Notes: a model not told the origin generated them from the sequence alone. A DNA stretch of 64,000 bases from Fontisphaera persica (GCF_024832785.1 NZ_CP116615.1:2170001-2234000), one strand, 5' to 3'. Shown: positions 44,518 through 54,307, numbered from the stretch's first letter. A program made the numbers and translations.

Positions 44518-45276
44518 ATGGTGTGCCCTGATAATAACCGTCCTGTCGTTCCCGGCCCCGGACGCCGGGGTTTCACCCTGATTGAGCTTCTGGTCGTGGT
44601 CGCCATCATTGCCATCCTGGCCAGCATGTTGCTCCCCGCTCTGGGGCGCGCCAAAGCCTCCGGCCAGCGCATCCAATGCGTCAACAACATGCGCCAGCTC
44701 GGCCTGGCCCTCAAAATGTATGTGGACGACAACGAAGGTTATTACCCGCCCCGCGCCCGGCGCGAGCGGTGGACCACCCGCCTGTTCCCTTATTTCAACA
44801 ACCTCAAACTCCTGGTCTGCCCCAGCGATGACATGAATCCGCAGACCTTTGGCCAGGGCGACAACACCGCCGCGCAATATCCCGCCGACGCCGCCCCCCG
44901 GAGTTATATCATCAATGGCTGGAATGATTATTTCAAGGTGAACGCCTCCAACGACTGGGCCAACTACCGGGCAGGCACCTCGACCCGGGTGCTCAGCGAA
45001 AATGCCATCAAAGATCCCAGTCAGACCATCGTTTTTGGCGAAAAAGAATACGATTCCGGGCATTACTACATGGACTACGACATGTATGATGACATCCTCC
45101 AGCTTGACCAAAACAAGCACATGCGCACCGCCCGCAACACCCAGGGAGGCATGTCCAATTACATCTGGGCCGATTACAGCGCCCGCCCGCTCAAATTTGG
45201 CCAGGCATTTGACCCCCTGAATTTGTGGGCCATCACGGATCTCTACCGGTACGCGGGCATGCCGCCCAAACCCTGA
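44518..45276 (+). CDS. Prepilin-like protein of the abundant Verrucomicrobial type
   Basis: A 252-residue protein with processing site G|FTLIE and helix [19 protein letters not shown]. The adjoining [24 protein letters not shown] is the signature of the large prepilin-like families expanded in Verrucomicrobiota and Planctomycetota. A CPSDDMN motif in the middle and an ending [11 protein letters not shown] are also typical. These proteins are thought to be exported or surface-associated, with unknown function. It follows the protease by 95 bases and converges on the glycosyltransferase gene, which ends 15 bases away. Confidence 0.88.
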   Translation: MVCPDNNRPVVPGPGRRGFTLIELLVVVAIIAILASMLLPALGRAKASGQRIQCVNNMRQLGLALKMYVDDNEGYYPPRARRERWTTRLFPYFNNLKLLVCPSDDMNPQTFGQGDNTAAQYPADAAPRSYIINGWNDYFKVNASNDWANYRAGTSTRVLSENAIKDPSQTIVFGEKEYDSGHYYMDYDMYDDILQLDQNKHMRTARNTQGGMSNYIWADYSARPLKFGQAFDPLNLWAITDLYRYAGMPPKP

Positions 45277-45291
45277 GTCAAGGCCCAGGCT

Positions 45292-46515
45292 TTACCGCCG
45301 CGGGGCCTGGCCTTGGGTCGGGGCTACGGTGTGCTCAATGAAATCCACCGCCCGGCGGCTGATAACCTGCCAGTCCAGTTCCCGCTGCACCCGTGCGCTA
45401 GCCCGCTGTCCCCACTCCATCTGTTGTGCACGGGGCATTTCCAGTTGTTGCAGCACCGCCTCCGCAAAAGCCGTTCCCTCAAAGGGCACAAACCGCGCCA
45501 GAGGCTCGTTCGCAAAGTACCGGCTGATGCTCTGTATGGCGGTGCTCACCACCGGCAAGCCCACCCCAAGGTATTCCACAATCTTGGCCACAAACGCGCA
45601 ATGGGTGCCGGTGGTCTCCTGGTAGGGCACCAATCCCGCACTGGCCGTGTGCAAGTGACGCGCCACCTCCGGGTAAGGCGTAAAGCCGGTCAATTCCACC
45701 CGGGCTTGCGGCGCCCGCAGCCTTAAACGATGCACAAAACCCAACAGACTGGGCGTTTCCCGTCCCACAAAGCGAAAGACCACCTCCGGCCGGCGCAGCG
45801 CAATTTGCGTCATCCCCTCCAGCGCAATCGGCCCCAGATGATGCTGGTCAAACGAGCCATGCATCACGACCACCGGTTTTTCCGCAGGCGGGATGTCCTC
45901 CGCCTTTCGCAAGGGAAAAACTGCGCTGTCATAACCAAAATAAATGGGGCAAATGCGTTCGCGGGGATAACCTGCCTGCGCCAGATGGTCAGCCATCGTA
46001 TCGCTGATGGCCAAAACACCATCCACCCCATAGCGCCGGGGTAGAGTCACCTCAAAGCGCTCGAGGCGCCGCAACAGAAACGGCGGCGCCATGTAAGGCG
46101 GCCAGGCCTCCATGAAACCCGTCAGGAAATCCAGATAATTCATGATGGCGGCCACCCCCAGCCGCCGCTTCAGCCTCCCCGCCGCCACCGAGGCAATGGT
46201 GTGCTGAGATACCACAACCTGGGCGGGCGCGGCCCGCAAACTGTCCGCCACCTGCCGCTCCAAAAACCACGGAAAGGCCAGGTACTTGACGTTGCGCCAG
46301 CGCGCATATCGTCCCATCTTCCACCGTGTAAACGGCTCCAGCCGCACCTGAAACTCCCGCGCCACCCGCTCCGGCTCCTCCACCTGCGGGCAAAACAGCC
46401 GCACGGCATGCCCGCGCCGCACCAGCTCCCGCACCAGATAAATCGCCTCGGAAGAGCCGCCCCCGCTGGGCGGGTAAAACGGCTCGTGGGTCAGAAAGGC
46501 AACCGATAATCCCAT
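45292..46515 (-). CDS. Glycosyltransferase family 4
   Basis: A 407-residue GT-B glycosyltransferase, probably adding sugars to a surface glycan or lipopolysaccharide. The N-terminus MGLSVAFLTHEPFYPPSGGGS and RELVRRGHAVRLFCPQ are the nucleotide-fold acceptor half. The C-terminal half has VVMHGSFDQHHLGP, RVELTGFTPYPEVARHLHTA, and SAGLVPYQET...AFVAKIVEYLGVGLPVVST, the donor-binding motif with its Glu. The start was set at ATG 46515 because the family N-terminus begins there; the frame extends 29 codons upstream. It lies 13 bases after the DUF4404 gene in the same direction. Confidence 0.87.
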   Translation of the reverse strand: MGLSVAFLTHEPFYPPSGGGSSEAIYLVRELVRRGHAVRLFCPQVEEPERVAREFQVRLEPFTRWKMGRYARWRNVKYLAFPWFLERQVADSLRAAPAQVVVSQHTIASVAAGRLKRRLGVAAIMNYLDFLTGFMEAWPPYMAPPFLLRRLERFEVTLPRRYGVDGVLAISDTMADHLAQAGYPRERICPIYFGYDSAVFPLRKAEDIPPAEKPVVVMHGSFDQHHLGPIALEGMTQIALRRPEVVFRFVGRETPSLLGFVHRLRLRAPQARVELTGFTPYPEVARHLHTASAGLVPYQETTGTHCAFVAKIVEYLGVGLPVVSTAIQSISRYFANEPLARFVPFEGTAFAEAVLQQLEMPRAQQMEWGQRASARVQRELDWQVISRRAVDFIEHTVAPTQGQAPRR

Positions 46516-46528
46516 GGCGCGGCTTGGA

Positions 46529-46861
46529 TTATATCCCCAGATTGGAAAGGGTGGTGCAAATGCGATTGACCACATCCACCAGGCGGGGATGGGAGGATTC
46601 AAATCCCTGCACCGACCGCGCCAGGCCCCGCAAAGAAGTCTCCAACAAGGGCGCCTTCACCTCCTCGCGCGTCGCCTCATGCGTGGAAAGCGCCGCAAAC
46701 TGCGCAATGCTCCGGGCGTCATCTGCATGGGTTTGGGAAAGCGTTTGCACTTCCTCCTTGAGCCGCGCCACCAGTTCCATTAATTCCCGGCGTTTTTCCT
46801 CCGGCAACTGCTCCGCGGAGGCCAGCCGGGCTTCGATTTTGGCAATCGTGTCTTGAATCAT
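46529..46861 (-). CDS. DUF4404-type small coiled-coil protein
   Basis: A 110-residue, mostly helical protein. The sequence MIQDTIAKIEARLASAEQLP then LMELVARLKEEVQTLSQTHADDA...GFESSHPRLVDVVNRICTTLSNLGI matches the DUF4404 pattern (function unknown). There is no signal or membrane segment. Its start overlaps the stop of the histidine-kinase-like gene by four bases, so the two are coupled, and the link of a coiled-coil protein with a phosphotransfer-type dimerisation domain may be functional. The glycosyltransferase follows after 13 bases. Confidence 0.7.
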   Translation of the reverse strand: MIQDTIAKIEARLASAEQLPEEKRRELMELVARLKEEVQTLSQTHADDARSIAQFAALSTHEATREEVKAPLLETSLRGLARSVQGFESSHPRLVDVVNRICTTLSNLGI

Positions 46862-47571
46862 GCGCGGGCGGGAGTTTGCACCAGGGGAATCAAAATGACA
46901 ATCTCCTCGCGGCCATCTGGCCCGGCCTGCTGCACCAAGCCGCCCTCGAGTTTCCGAATCAATTCATAAACCGCCAGCGTCTGAAACTGCAAGATGGGGT
47001 CTTCATTCAAGGGCGGTTTCTCACCCGGCGCTGCCGCATAACTGATGCGCACCCGAAAACATTGGCGGTCAGGAAACAAGGGGGCCACATCCGCCCCCTC
47101 CGCGGGCACTTCGCCCCGTGCCTGGTCCACAATCACCACACCCTGCGCCCCAGAGCAGGCGGAGAGGAAATGACGCAAAATAAAACGCAGCCATCGCCGC
47201 TCCACCGCCAGCTTGCTCAAGCTGCCGGTATTCGGGGCGCGCAATTCCCAGCCCTGCCGCCCGGCCAGCAACTCCGTCAAAACCGCCAGGGCCTCCGCCG
47301 GCTCGCACTCATGGCGCTCGGTGGGCAGGGTGCGGCGCAACTTGGCCAGGGCCTCCACGTGCTTGCCCGCCTCCTCACTTACCCGCTTGATGATGGCCAT
47401 GCCTGAGGTGGCCACCTGCGGATTCTGCTTCGACATCTCGGCAAACTGGGCGTGACCGGAAATCACCGCCAGCTTGTTTTTCAAATCGTGGATGATGCGC
47501 GACGAAAGCAGGCCGAGCAACTCCAGGTTGGTCAGCTCGCTGTCTAATCGTGAAGCACCAGGACGGTTCAT
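46858..47571 (-). CDS. Histidine-kinase-like protein with degenerate ATPase domain
   Basis: A 237-residue soluble protein. The N-terminal dimerisation/phosphoacceptor helix carries the H-box SRIIHDLKNKLAVISGHAQF with the His at about residue 28, followed by a second helix (ISEEAGKHVEAL-like). The C-terminal part has the shape of a HATPase_c domain, but the N, G1 and G2 boxes are not recognisable, so ATP binding is doubtful. It may be a phosphotransfer protein of the ChpT type or a pseudo-kinase. No sensor domain or response regulator is adjacent. It is followed, with overlap, by the DUF4404 gene and lies 90 bases downstream of ftsH. Confidence 0.6.
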   Translation of the reverse strand: MNRPGASRLDSELTNLELLGLLSSRIIHDLKNKLAVISGHAQFAEMSKQNPQVATSGMAIIKRVSEEAGKHVEALAKLRRTLPTERHECEPAEALAVLTELLAGRQGWELRAPNTGSLSKLAVERRWLRFILRHFLSACSGAQGVVIVDQARGEVPAEGADVAPLFPDRQCFRVRISYAAAPGEKPPLNEDPILQFQTLAVYELIRKLEGGLVQQAGPDGREEIVILIPLVQTPARA

Positions 47572-47661
47572 GCAGGCATTATACCAAATCAGTCTTTGCC
47601 AGTCGCCAAAAAAACGCCTGAAAAACCACCACGCCCCGCCCGGCCTGTCCTCGGACGCGCC

Positions 47662-49683
47662 CTAAGCGGGCGCCGGCGCCGGCGAACCCAGCCCCGGCAG
47701 CGTGGGCGGCTTGGGAACCGCCATTTCGGGCGCGGGTGTTTCCGCCTGGGCGCCCATCGGCGCGCTGCCCCGGTATTGCGGGTCGGAAGGGGTGAATTTG
47801 CCGGTGCGCACAATCTCCTCCACCTGGCTGCCGTCCAGCGTTTCGTATTCCAGCAGGGCCTGGGCAATCACCTCCAGCTTGTCACGATGCTGCCAGATCA
47901 AATCCTTGGCCAGTTTGTAGCAATCATCAATGATGCGCTTAATCTCGTTGTCAATCTCGCGCGCCGTCTGCTCACTGTATCCCTTGCTGCGCACCATTTC
48001 CCGGCCCAGGAAAACGTAACCGTCCTCCTCGCCATATTGAATCATCCCCAGTTTGTCGCTCATCCCAAACTGGCACACCATCGCCCGCGCAATGCTGGTG
48101 GCCTGCTGAATGTCATTGGCCGCCCCGGTGGAGACATCGCCGGTGTACATTTCTTCCGCAATGCGCCCGGCCATAATCACGGAAATCATGGCCAGCATCT
48201 CCTTTTTCCGGCGGCTCCACGTATCCTCCCGCGGCAGGGACATCGTGGCCCCCAGCGATTGCCCGCGGGGTATGATGGTCACTTTGTGCAAGGGATGCGT
48301 GTGCGGCAGAAGCACATTCACCAGCGCATGGCCCGCCTCGTGCCACGCCGTGCTCCGCTTCTCCTCCTCACTCATGGCCAGGCTGCGCCGCTCCCGGCCC
48401 CACCGCACCTTCACCCGCGCTTCTTCCAGCTCGGTCATGGTGATGGATTTTTTGCCCGCCCGCGCCGCCAGCAGGGCGGCTTCGTTCAGAAGATTCGCCA
48501 GCTCCGCCCCCGAATAACCCGGCGTGCCGCGGGCAATGACCGCCAAATCCACACTGGGGTCCAGCTTCACCTTCTTGGCGTGCACCTTGAGAATCGCCTC
48601 ACGCCCCCGCACGTCCGGCAAATTTATCACAATCTGCCGGTCAAAACGGCCCGGACGCAACAAGGCCGGATCCAACACGTCCGGCCGGTTGGTGGCCGCA
48701 ATGATGATGATGCCCTCTGTCGTATCAAAACCATCCATCTCCACCAGCAGCGCGTTGAGCGTTTGTTCCCGCTCATCATTGCCGCCGCCCAGCCCATGCC
48801 CCCGGCTGCGGCCCACCGCGTCAATTTCGTCAATAAACACCAGGCACGGCGTGTTCTTGCGCGCCTGCTCAAACATGTCCCGCACCCGGCTGGCGCCCAC
48901 CCCCACAAACATTTCCACAAAATCCGAGCCGCTGATGCTGAAAAAAGCCGCATCGGCCTCGCCGGCAATGGCCTTGGCCAGCAATGTTTTGCCGGTGCCG
49001 GGGGCGCCAATCATCAGAATCCCCTTCGGGATCCGCCCGCCCAGGCGTTGGAACTTCTTGGGATCACGCAAAAACTCCACCAGCTCCTGCACCTCCTCCT
49101 TGGCCTCGTCCACTCCCGCCACGTCCTTGAAGGTGGTCTTGTTCTTTTCCTTGTTCAGCATCCGGGCCTTGCTCTTGCCAAAACTCAAGGCCCCCCGCCC
49201 CGCCATGCGAATCTGGCGGATGAGGAAAAAATAAATCAGCGCCACAATCAGAACAATTGGCAGCACGCCCACCAGCAACTGGGTAAGCACCGTGTTGGGC
49301 TTGCGCGTCGCAAACTTGTCCGTCTCCCACAACAGTTGCAAATCCGCGTCGCTGAGAATCACGTCTTTGAGGACAAAAGTTTTCTCCTCGGCCTTACCGT
49401 TGCGCTCCACGCGGTATTTGCCGATAATCTCATACATGTTATCGTATTGCGAGTCCCGCACGAGCGTGCCTTCCACAATCAGATTGCTGCGGACCAAGGA
49501 GAAAAACTCCCCGCGCCGCAAAGGTTGCTGCACCCCATCGGAACGCTCTTTGAGCATCATCAAAAGTGGAATGGTGGCCAGGATGATGATCCATACCAGC
49601 CACGTCCGCGGCGAGACCTTGAAATCCCCGCCCTTGCGCTCGCCCTCGTTGTCGCCCTTCCGATTATTGTCGTCGTCAAACAT
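47662..49683 (-). CDS. ftsH: ATP-dependent zinc metalloprotease FtsH
   Basis: Inner-membrane AAA+ protease degrading misfolded membrane and short-lived regulatory proteins. The 673 residues from ATG 49683 (MFDDDNN) contain two transmembrane helices (about 28-44 and 132-154) flanking a small periplasmic domain. Then come Walker A GAPGTGKT (about 226-233), Walker B FIDEID, and the second region of homology [19 protein letters not shown]. The zinc site HEAGH lies at about 448-452. A Pro/Ala-rich 40-residue tail ends the protein. An upstream in-frame ATG at 49713 adds ten residues; 49683 is preferred for its closer AAGG ribosome-binding site. It leads a minus-strand run with the kinase-like, DUF4404 and glycosyltransferase genes. 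Confidence 0.96.
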   Translation of the reverse strand: MFDDDNNRKGDNEGERKGGDFKVSPRTWLVWIIILATIPLLMMLKERSDGVQQPLRRGEFFSLVRSNLIVEGTLVRDSQYDNMYEIIGKYRVERNGKAEEKTFVLKDVILSDADLQLLWETDKFATRKPNTVLTQLLVGVLPIVLIVALIYFFLIRQIRMAGRGALSFGKSKARMLNKEKNKTTFKDVAGVDEAKEEVQELVEFLRDPKKFQRLGGRIPKGILMIGAPGTGKTLLAKAIAGEADAAFFSISGSDFVEMFVGVGASRVRDMFEQARKNTPCLVFIDEIDAVGRSRGHGLGGGNDEREQTLNALLVEMDGFDTTEGIIIIAATNRPDVLDPALLRPGRFDRQIVINLPDVRGREAILKVHAKKVKLDPSVDLAVIARGTPGYSGAELANLLNEAALLAARAGKKSITMTELEEARVKVRWGRERRSLAMSEEEKRSTAWHEAGHALVNVLLPHTHPLHKVTIIPRGQSLGATMSLPREDTWSRRKKEMLAMISVIMAGRIAEEMYTGDVSTGAANDIQQATSIARAMVCQFGMSDKLGMIQYGEEDGYVFLGREMVRSKGYSEQTAREIDNEIKRIIDDCYKLAKDLIWQHRDKLEVIAQALLEYETLDGSQVEEIVRTGKFTPSDPQYRGSAPMGAQAETPAPEMAVPKPPTLPGLGSPAPAPA

Positions 49684-49821
49684 GCCTTGCCTCAATTCAT
49701 GCCAAGCTACCATTAAATGACTTCTTCCGCAATACGTTCCCTTGCGCCCTGGGCTTTTACCTTTCCGCTTGGCCTCTTATTCTCCCTGTAACCTTTCACC
49801 GCATCGCCACTCTATAACCGT

Positions 49822-50712
49822 ATGACTGAAGTAACACCAAAACCGCCAAAACGGCCGCCTTTTAGCTGGCGGGCGTTGACCTCTGTTTTAATTTTGGCCG
49901 GATTCCTGGTCCTCGTGCTCTCAGGCATCATGCTTTTCGTCGCGCCGCCGGGCCGGGTGGCCAATTGGACCAATTGGACCTTGCTGGGCTTCACCAAAAA
50001 GCAATGGACCGCCCTCCACGTCTGTTTTAGCGCCCTTTTCCTCATCGTCTCGCTCGTTCATCTTCTCCTCAACTGGCGGCCCATGCTCGGCTACTTCAAA
50101 GACCGCCTCGCAGGACGCTTGGGCTTTCGCTGGGAGTGGGCCTCCGCCCTGGCTCTTTGCGCCGTCATCGCGGTGGGCACTCATTACCACTGGCCCCCTT
50201 TCACCCAACTGCTGGCCTGGAATGAAACCGTCAAAGAAAGCTGGGAATCGCCGGGCCGCCGCGCCCCCATTCCCCATGCCGAACTGCTTTCCCTGACCGA
50301 ACTGGCCCGGCAGGCGGGGGTGGAGTACGAAGTCGCTACCCAGCGCCTGCAAGCCGCTGGCATCGCCGTGCCTGCGCCGGAAATCAAGGTGGAAGAACTG
50401 GCGCAGCGTCACAACCATTCCGCCCAACAAATCTACGACCTGATGACCGCCACACCCCAAGGCCGGGGGAAAGGCCGTCAAGGCGGTGGGGGTGGCGGTG
50501 GCGGCGGCGGGGGCGGGGGTGGGATGGGGTGGAAAACCCTCGCGCAATTCTGTCTGGAAGAAAACATTGCGCTGGAGCAGGCCTTGCAGCGGTTGGCCCA
50601 GCAAAATATTCAGGCTGCCACCAACCAAACCTTGCGCGAAATTGCCGTGCAAAATGGCTTTTCCCGCCCCTACGAATTACTGAACATCCTGCGCGGCAGC
50701 GCCTCCCAATAA
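49822..50712 (+). CDS. DUF4405 membrane protein with a long poly-glycine linker
   Basis: A 296-residue protein. Three transmembrane helices lie in the first 130 residues (ALTSVLILAGFLVLVLSGIM, WTALHVCFSALFLIVSLVHL, WASALALCAVIAVGTHYHW). His66 and His80 lie 14 residues apart in helix 2, the spacing of bis-histidine haem b ligation; this matches DUF4405, a cytochrome-b-like family. The cytoplasmic or periplasmic tail has two similar helical modules (SLTELARQAGVEYEVATQRL and TLAQFCLEENIALEQALQRL), separated by a run of 14 Gly. It is divergent from ftsH with a separate promoter. The electron-transfer role is inferred. Confidence 0.7.
   Translation: MTEVTPKPPKRPPFSWRALTSVLILAGFLVLVLSGIMLFVAPPGRVANWTNWTLLGFTKKQWTALHVCFSALFLIVSLVHLLLNWRPMLGYFKDRLAGRLGFRWEWASALALCAVIAVGTHYHWPPFTQLLAWNETVKESWESPGRRAPIPHAELLSLTELARQAGVEYEVATQRLQAAGIAVPAPEIKVEELAQRHNHSAQQIYDLMTATPQGRGKGRQGGGGGGGGGGGGGGMGWKTLAQFCLEENIALEQALQRLAQQNIQAATNQTLREIAVQNGFSRPYELLNILRGSASQ
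50486..50530 (+). repeat. GGN microsatellite encoding 14 glycines
   Basis: A run of GGT/GGG/GGC codons inside the DUF4405 gene, with several G-tracts of four or more bases. It is prone to slippage and could form a G-quadruplex on the coding strand. Confidence 0.85.
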
Positions 50713-50902
50713 GTCCCTAAGTCGCAGGCTCCTGCACGCCCTAAAACCTACACTGCCGGGTTTGTTTCGTGCGAGTAACTGCCGCGTCCGTTGCCGCCCA
50801 AAGTGAGCCAGGTCAACGGAACGCCTTGCCCTGACGCCGGTCTGGCGGAGTGAAAGCCACCCACTGGCCACCAGTCTTCCCCCTATCAAAAAAGGGTCCG
50901 TA
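50713..50902. other. Region upstream of thiH
   Basis: 190 bases were inspected for a thiamine pyrophosphate riboswitch; the conserved CTGAGA and ACCTGATCTGG-type boxes are absent. No other regulatory element was recognised. Confidence 0.5.
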
Positions 50903-52219
50903 ATGCCATTTGACCTCTCCGGCTGGCTGGACAATTTTGTAGAGGAAGGTAAGCTCGCCGCGCTAATGGCCGCCAGGCCATCGGCTCCTGATTCGGAAGG
51001 CAGACATCCTTCCACACAAAAAATGAGTTTTGTTGAAACATTTCGGACGGTGCCCATGGAAATCCTGACCGGGATTGCCCAAGGGGCCTCCAGTGCACGA
51101 GTCCAGGCAGCCCTCAACGCCCGGCGCCTGACCCTTGAAGATTTCGCCGCACTGATTTCGCCTGCTGCGGGTGACCTCTATCTGGAAAATATGGCCCAGC
51201 GCTCAGCGCGGCTGACGCAACAGCGTTTTGGCAAGGTCATCCGCCTCTTCGCGCCCCTCTACCTGTCCAACGAATGCATCAATAATTGTTTGTACTGCGG
51301 GTTTTCCCGCGACAACCCCATCCTGCGGGTAACCCTCAGCCTGGAAGAAGTGTGCCGCGAAACGGAGGCGCTCCTAGCGCAAGGTTTTCGCAATCTCCTC
51401 CTCGTGGCCGGTGAGCATCCCAAATTCATCCCCGTGGATTACCTGGAAACCTGCGTCCGCGAGGTCCACGCCCGCACCCCTAGTGTGTCATTGGAGGTGG
51501 GCCCGCTCGACGTCGAGGATTATCGCCGGATGGTGGCGGCGGGCGCCGATGGTCTGGTGGTCTATCAGGAAACCTACAACCGCCAAGTGTACCAAGAAAT
51601 GCATGTCAGCGGCCCCAAGCGGGATTTTGATTACCGCCTGGCCACGCCGGAACGCGCCTATGCCGCCGGTTTTCGCCGCCTGGGTATCGGGCCGCTCTAC
51701 GGCCTGGCCGACTGGCGCTACGAAGCCATCGCCGCCGCAGCCCATGCGCTTTATTTACTGAAACATTGCTGGAAGGCCTTCCTCACCATCTCCTTCCCGC
51801 GCCTCCGCCCGTGCGCCGGCGAATTTCAACCGCGCACGCAAATGAAAGACCGGGACCTGGTGCAACTCATCTGCGCCTTCCGCCTGTTGCTGCCGGATGT
51901 CGGGCTGGTCCTCTCCACCCGCGAATCCCCGGCCCTCCGCAATGGAGTTCTCCCCTTGGGCATCACCCTTATCAGCGCGGGCAGCCACACCGAACCCGGC
52001 GGCTACACCGGCGCCGGACGCGACAAACTCCACCTCACCGAGCGCGGCCGCATCCGCGAGCTGGCGGCCGGCGCCAGCGAGTGGGCCGGCGCAGGCTCCG
52101 GCGCCACCGGCCAATTCCAGATTGCCGATGAACGCTCCGCCGAGGAAGTAGCCGAGTTCATCCGCCGCCTGGGCTACGAGCCGGTGTGGAAAGACTGGGA
52201 CGCCGCGCTAACCGCTTGA
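50903..52219 (+). CDS. thiH: 2-iminoacetate synthase (thiamine biosynthesis)
   Basis: Radical SAM enzyme cleaving tyrosine to dehydroglycine for the thiazole ring of thiamine. The [4Fe-4S] motif CINNCLYC (Cys125, 129, 132 in the 438-residue product) follows APLYLSNE, and the C-terminus has the biotin/thiamine-synthesis-associated features SFPRLRPCAGEF, FRLLLPDVGLVLSTRE and PVWKDWD, all characteristic of ThiH. Homologues start near Met41 (ATG 51023, 398 residues). The longer start at 50903 has a better-placed AGGG ribosome-binding site, so either is possible. No other thi gene is in the window. Confidence 0.93.
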   Translation: MPFDLSGWLDNFVEEGKLAALMAARPSAPDSEGRHPSTQKMSFVETFRTVPMEILTGIAQGASSARVQAALNARRLTLEDFAALISPAAGDLYLENMAQRSARLTQQRFGKVIRLFAPLYLSNECINNCLYCGFSRDNPILRVTLSLEEVCRETEALLAQGFRNLLLVAGEHPKFIPVDYLETCVREVHARTPSVSLEVGPLDVEDYRRMVAAGADGLVVYQETYNRQVYQEMHVSGPKRDFDYRLATPERAYAAGFRRLGIGPLYGLADWRYEAIAAAAHALYLLKHCWKAFLTISFPRLRPCAGEFQPRTQMKDRDLVQLICAFRLLLPDVGLVLSTRESPALRNGVLPLGITLISAGSHTEPGGYTGAGRDKLHLTERGRIRELAAGASEWAGAGSGATGQFQIADERSAEEVAEFIRRLGYEPVWKDWDAALTA

Positions 52220-52254
52220 AGTCCGGTCCAACTTCAGGCAGGGTTGGCGCATCC

Positions 52255-53214
52255 ATGAAACCTGTACACCAGTTGCTGCGCTTCATCCTGCCCGTGGCAC
52301 TCGCCTTGGCCCTGCCTGCGCTGCGCGCCCACGGCGCCCCCGCTTTTCACGCCACCACCAACGGCTTCGCCTTCGACACCGGCATCTGGAATGGCCGCCT
52401 TCAGGCCAACGGCAAATCCTTTGGCCTCGTCCCCGTCCAACAAAGTGCTGACCGGCTGGCCCTGGCACGCTCCATGGGATGGCTGGCAGTGTACCGCGTC
52501 TTTTCTGACGGTCGCCGCTACGGCGACGGCGGTTGGGACTGGCCTCATCAAAGCCGGCTGCTGCCCGACGGCTCAGTCCTCGTCTCCTGTCCCGCTCAAA
52601 CCAACCGGCCCTTCGATTTCACCGGCCAATACTCCTGGCGCGATGCGCAAACAGTGGACCTCCAAATCACCGTGGTGCCACGCCAGCGGCTCACGGGTTT
52701 TGAGGTCTTTGTAGCCTCCTACTTTGCTCCCATTTTTTCCAATGCCATTACCACTATCATCCCCGGCCCCAACGCCAACCCCACCCTCATCCATGCCACC
52801 CGCGAGGCCGCTGAATGGCATATGTTTCCCCGCCGCCCTGACCTCGCCGCCCTCATCCAGGATGGACGCTGGAAATTGGAGCCACATCCGGTGACCTGGA
52901 CGTTGCGCCCGCCCTTTGCCTTTCCCATTGCCCTCCGGCACGCGCCCACCCATGGCTTGACCATTGCCGTCCTGGGCGACCCCACGGAATGTTTCGCCCT
53001 GGCCATGCCCTACGAGACCGAGGGACACTATTCGCTTTATCTCTCGCTATTTGGCCGCGATTTAATCATCGCCGGAAAACCCGCCACCGCCCGCGTGCGT
53101 TTGCAGGCCCTCAAGACACCCGACTGGCAAGATATCGTCAAGGCATGGCAGGCCTTTGCCCCCCGTCCGGGTGATAATTCAAGTGCACCAGCCGCGCCGG
53201 CGCAAAACCGTTGA
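52255..53214 (+). CDS. Exported protein of unknown function
   Basis: A 319-residue protein with a clear signal peptide (QLLRFILPVALALALPALRAHG). The mature part is rich in beta strands and aromatic residues (GWDWPHQSRLLPDGSVLVSC, FDFTGQYSWRDAQTVDLQIT, HYSLYLSLFGRDLIIAGKP), suggesting a jelly-roll or sugar-binding fold; I do not recognise the family. The start at 52255 follows thiH by 35 bases but the two are probably unrelated in function. Its last 77 bases overlap the 3' end of the convergent decarboxylase gene on the other strand, an unusually large overlap. Confidence 0.7.
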   Translation: MKPVHQLLRFILPVALALALPALRAHGAPAFHATTNGFAFDTGIWNGRLQANGKSFGLVPVQQSADRLALARSMGWLAVYRVFSDGRRYGDGGWDWPHQSRLLPDGSVLVSCPAQTNRPFDFTGQYSWRDAQTVDLQITVVPRQRLTGFEVFVASYFAPIFSNAITTIIPGPNANPTLIHATREAAEWHMFPRRPDLAALIQDGRWKLEPHPVTWTLRPPFAFPIALRHAPTHGLTIAVLGDPTECFALAMPYETEGHYSLYLSLFGRDLIIAGKPATARVRLQALKTPDWQDIVKAWQAFAPRPGDNSSAPAAPAQNR

Positions 53215-54307
53215 AGTGCGTGGCGGAAGCATTGGTGTAGGCCCCCACATTCTCAGCATACACCCAGTCATCCAGCTCCAGCGGCGGCAGCAGCTCCGAC
53301 TGGCTGATACAGTCCAACCCGTCACACGTCTGTCCAAACACCGCGCAAATCTCCGGCTCCCCCTTCTTGAACGCCTTTAGGTGATACTGGCAATGGTCGA
53401 AAATAATCCCGGAAAACGTGTGATAAACACTGTCATCTATGTAGTAGCATGTTTTGCCATCGCGCACCGCCTTCCCCACAATGGTGGCGATGCTCGTGGC
53501 CGCCGTGGCCACCAGAAAACGTCCCGGCTCGGCAATGATTTGCAACTCCGGGGAAAAGAGCCGGTCAATCTCCGCGTTGATGCGCTGCGCCAGTTCCTCG
53601 AAAGGCTTCACATGCTTGTGGTACGCCGCCGGAAAACCGCCGCCAATGTCCAGAATCTTCAACTCGTATCCCCGCGAACGGCTTTCCTTCATCACCGCCG
53701 CCGCCATTTCCAGCGCCTGCACAAAGTTCAAAAAATTCGTGCACTGACTGCCCACGTGGAAACTCAACCCCTCCACCACCAGCCCCAGCCGATGCGCCGC
53801 CTCAATCAAATCCACCGCTTCGCCGGAATCGCAGCCAAACTTGCTGGACAGCTCCACCATGGAACCCGTGTTGGGGACGCGCAGCCGCACCACCACCCCG
53901 GCTTGCGGCGCATACGTTTTGATCTTCTGCAGTTCGGCCAGGTTGTCAAAAGTCACCAGCGGCTTGTAGGGGTTTAACGCCTTCAGCGTGTCCTTGGCTT
54001 TGATGGGATTGGCATAAATGATTTTATCCCAGATGAAATCCTGCTGCTTGTCCGCCGGCCAATGCCGGATGTTGTCATACACCAGCATGAACTCCGCCAG
54101 CGAGGCCACATCAAAACTCGCCCCCTCCTGAAACAGCGTGCGCACAATTTCCGGCGCCGAATTGGCCTTCACGGCATAATAGGCCTGGACCTTCGGCAGA
54201 TGACTTTTGAAACGGGCATAATTCTGGCGGATGATGTCATGATCCACCACAATCACCGGCGTCCCATGCTGCCGGGCAATCTCCTGCAAAATGCCTTCGT
54301 TAATCAT
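53138..54307 (-). CDS. PLP-dependent ornithine/lysine decarboxylase (alanine racemase fold)
   Basis: Cytosolic fold-type III decarboxylase, probably making putrescine or cadaverine for polyamine synthesis. The 389 residues from ATG 54307 (MINEGILQEI) include the PLP Lys47 in YYAVKANS, SKFGCD, FHVGSQC, the glycine loop DIGGGFP, EPGRFLV, and the catalytic Cys and Asp in FGQTCDGLDCI. The eukaryotic-type ODC pattern CDGLD points to ornithine or lysine rather than carboxynorspermidine, but substrate choice is not certain. The frame extends six codons upstream. Its 3' end overlaps the convergent exported-protein gene by 77 bases. Confidence 0.87.
   Translation of the reverse strand: MINEGILQEIARQHGTPVIVVDHDIIRQNYARFKSHLPKVQAYYAVKANSAPEIVRTLFQEGASFDVASLAEFMLVYDNIRHWPADKQQDFIWDKIIYANPIKAKDTLKALNPYKPLVTFDNLAELQKIKTYAPQAGVVVRLRVPNTGSMVELSSKFGCDSGEAVDLIEAAHRLGLVVEGLSFHVGSQCTNFLNFVQALEMAAAVMKESRSRGYELKILDIGGGFPAAYHKHVKPFEELAQRINAEIDRLFSPELQIIAEPGRFLVATAATSIATIVGKAVRDGKTCYYIDDSVYHTFSGIIFDHCQYHLKAFKKGEPEICAVFGQTCDGLDCISQSELLPPLELDDWVYAENVGAYTNASATHFNGFAPARLVHLNYHPDGGQRPAMP

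Noticed and set aside
47596-49716. 706-codon plus-strand frame
   Set aside because: Antisense to ftsH, which has all AAA+ and protease motifs.
50713-50902. TPP riboswitch upstream of thiH
   Set aside because: The conserved boxes of the thi element are absent.
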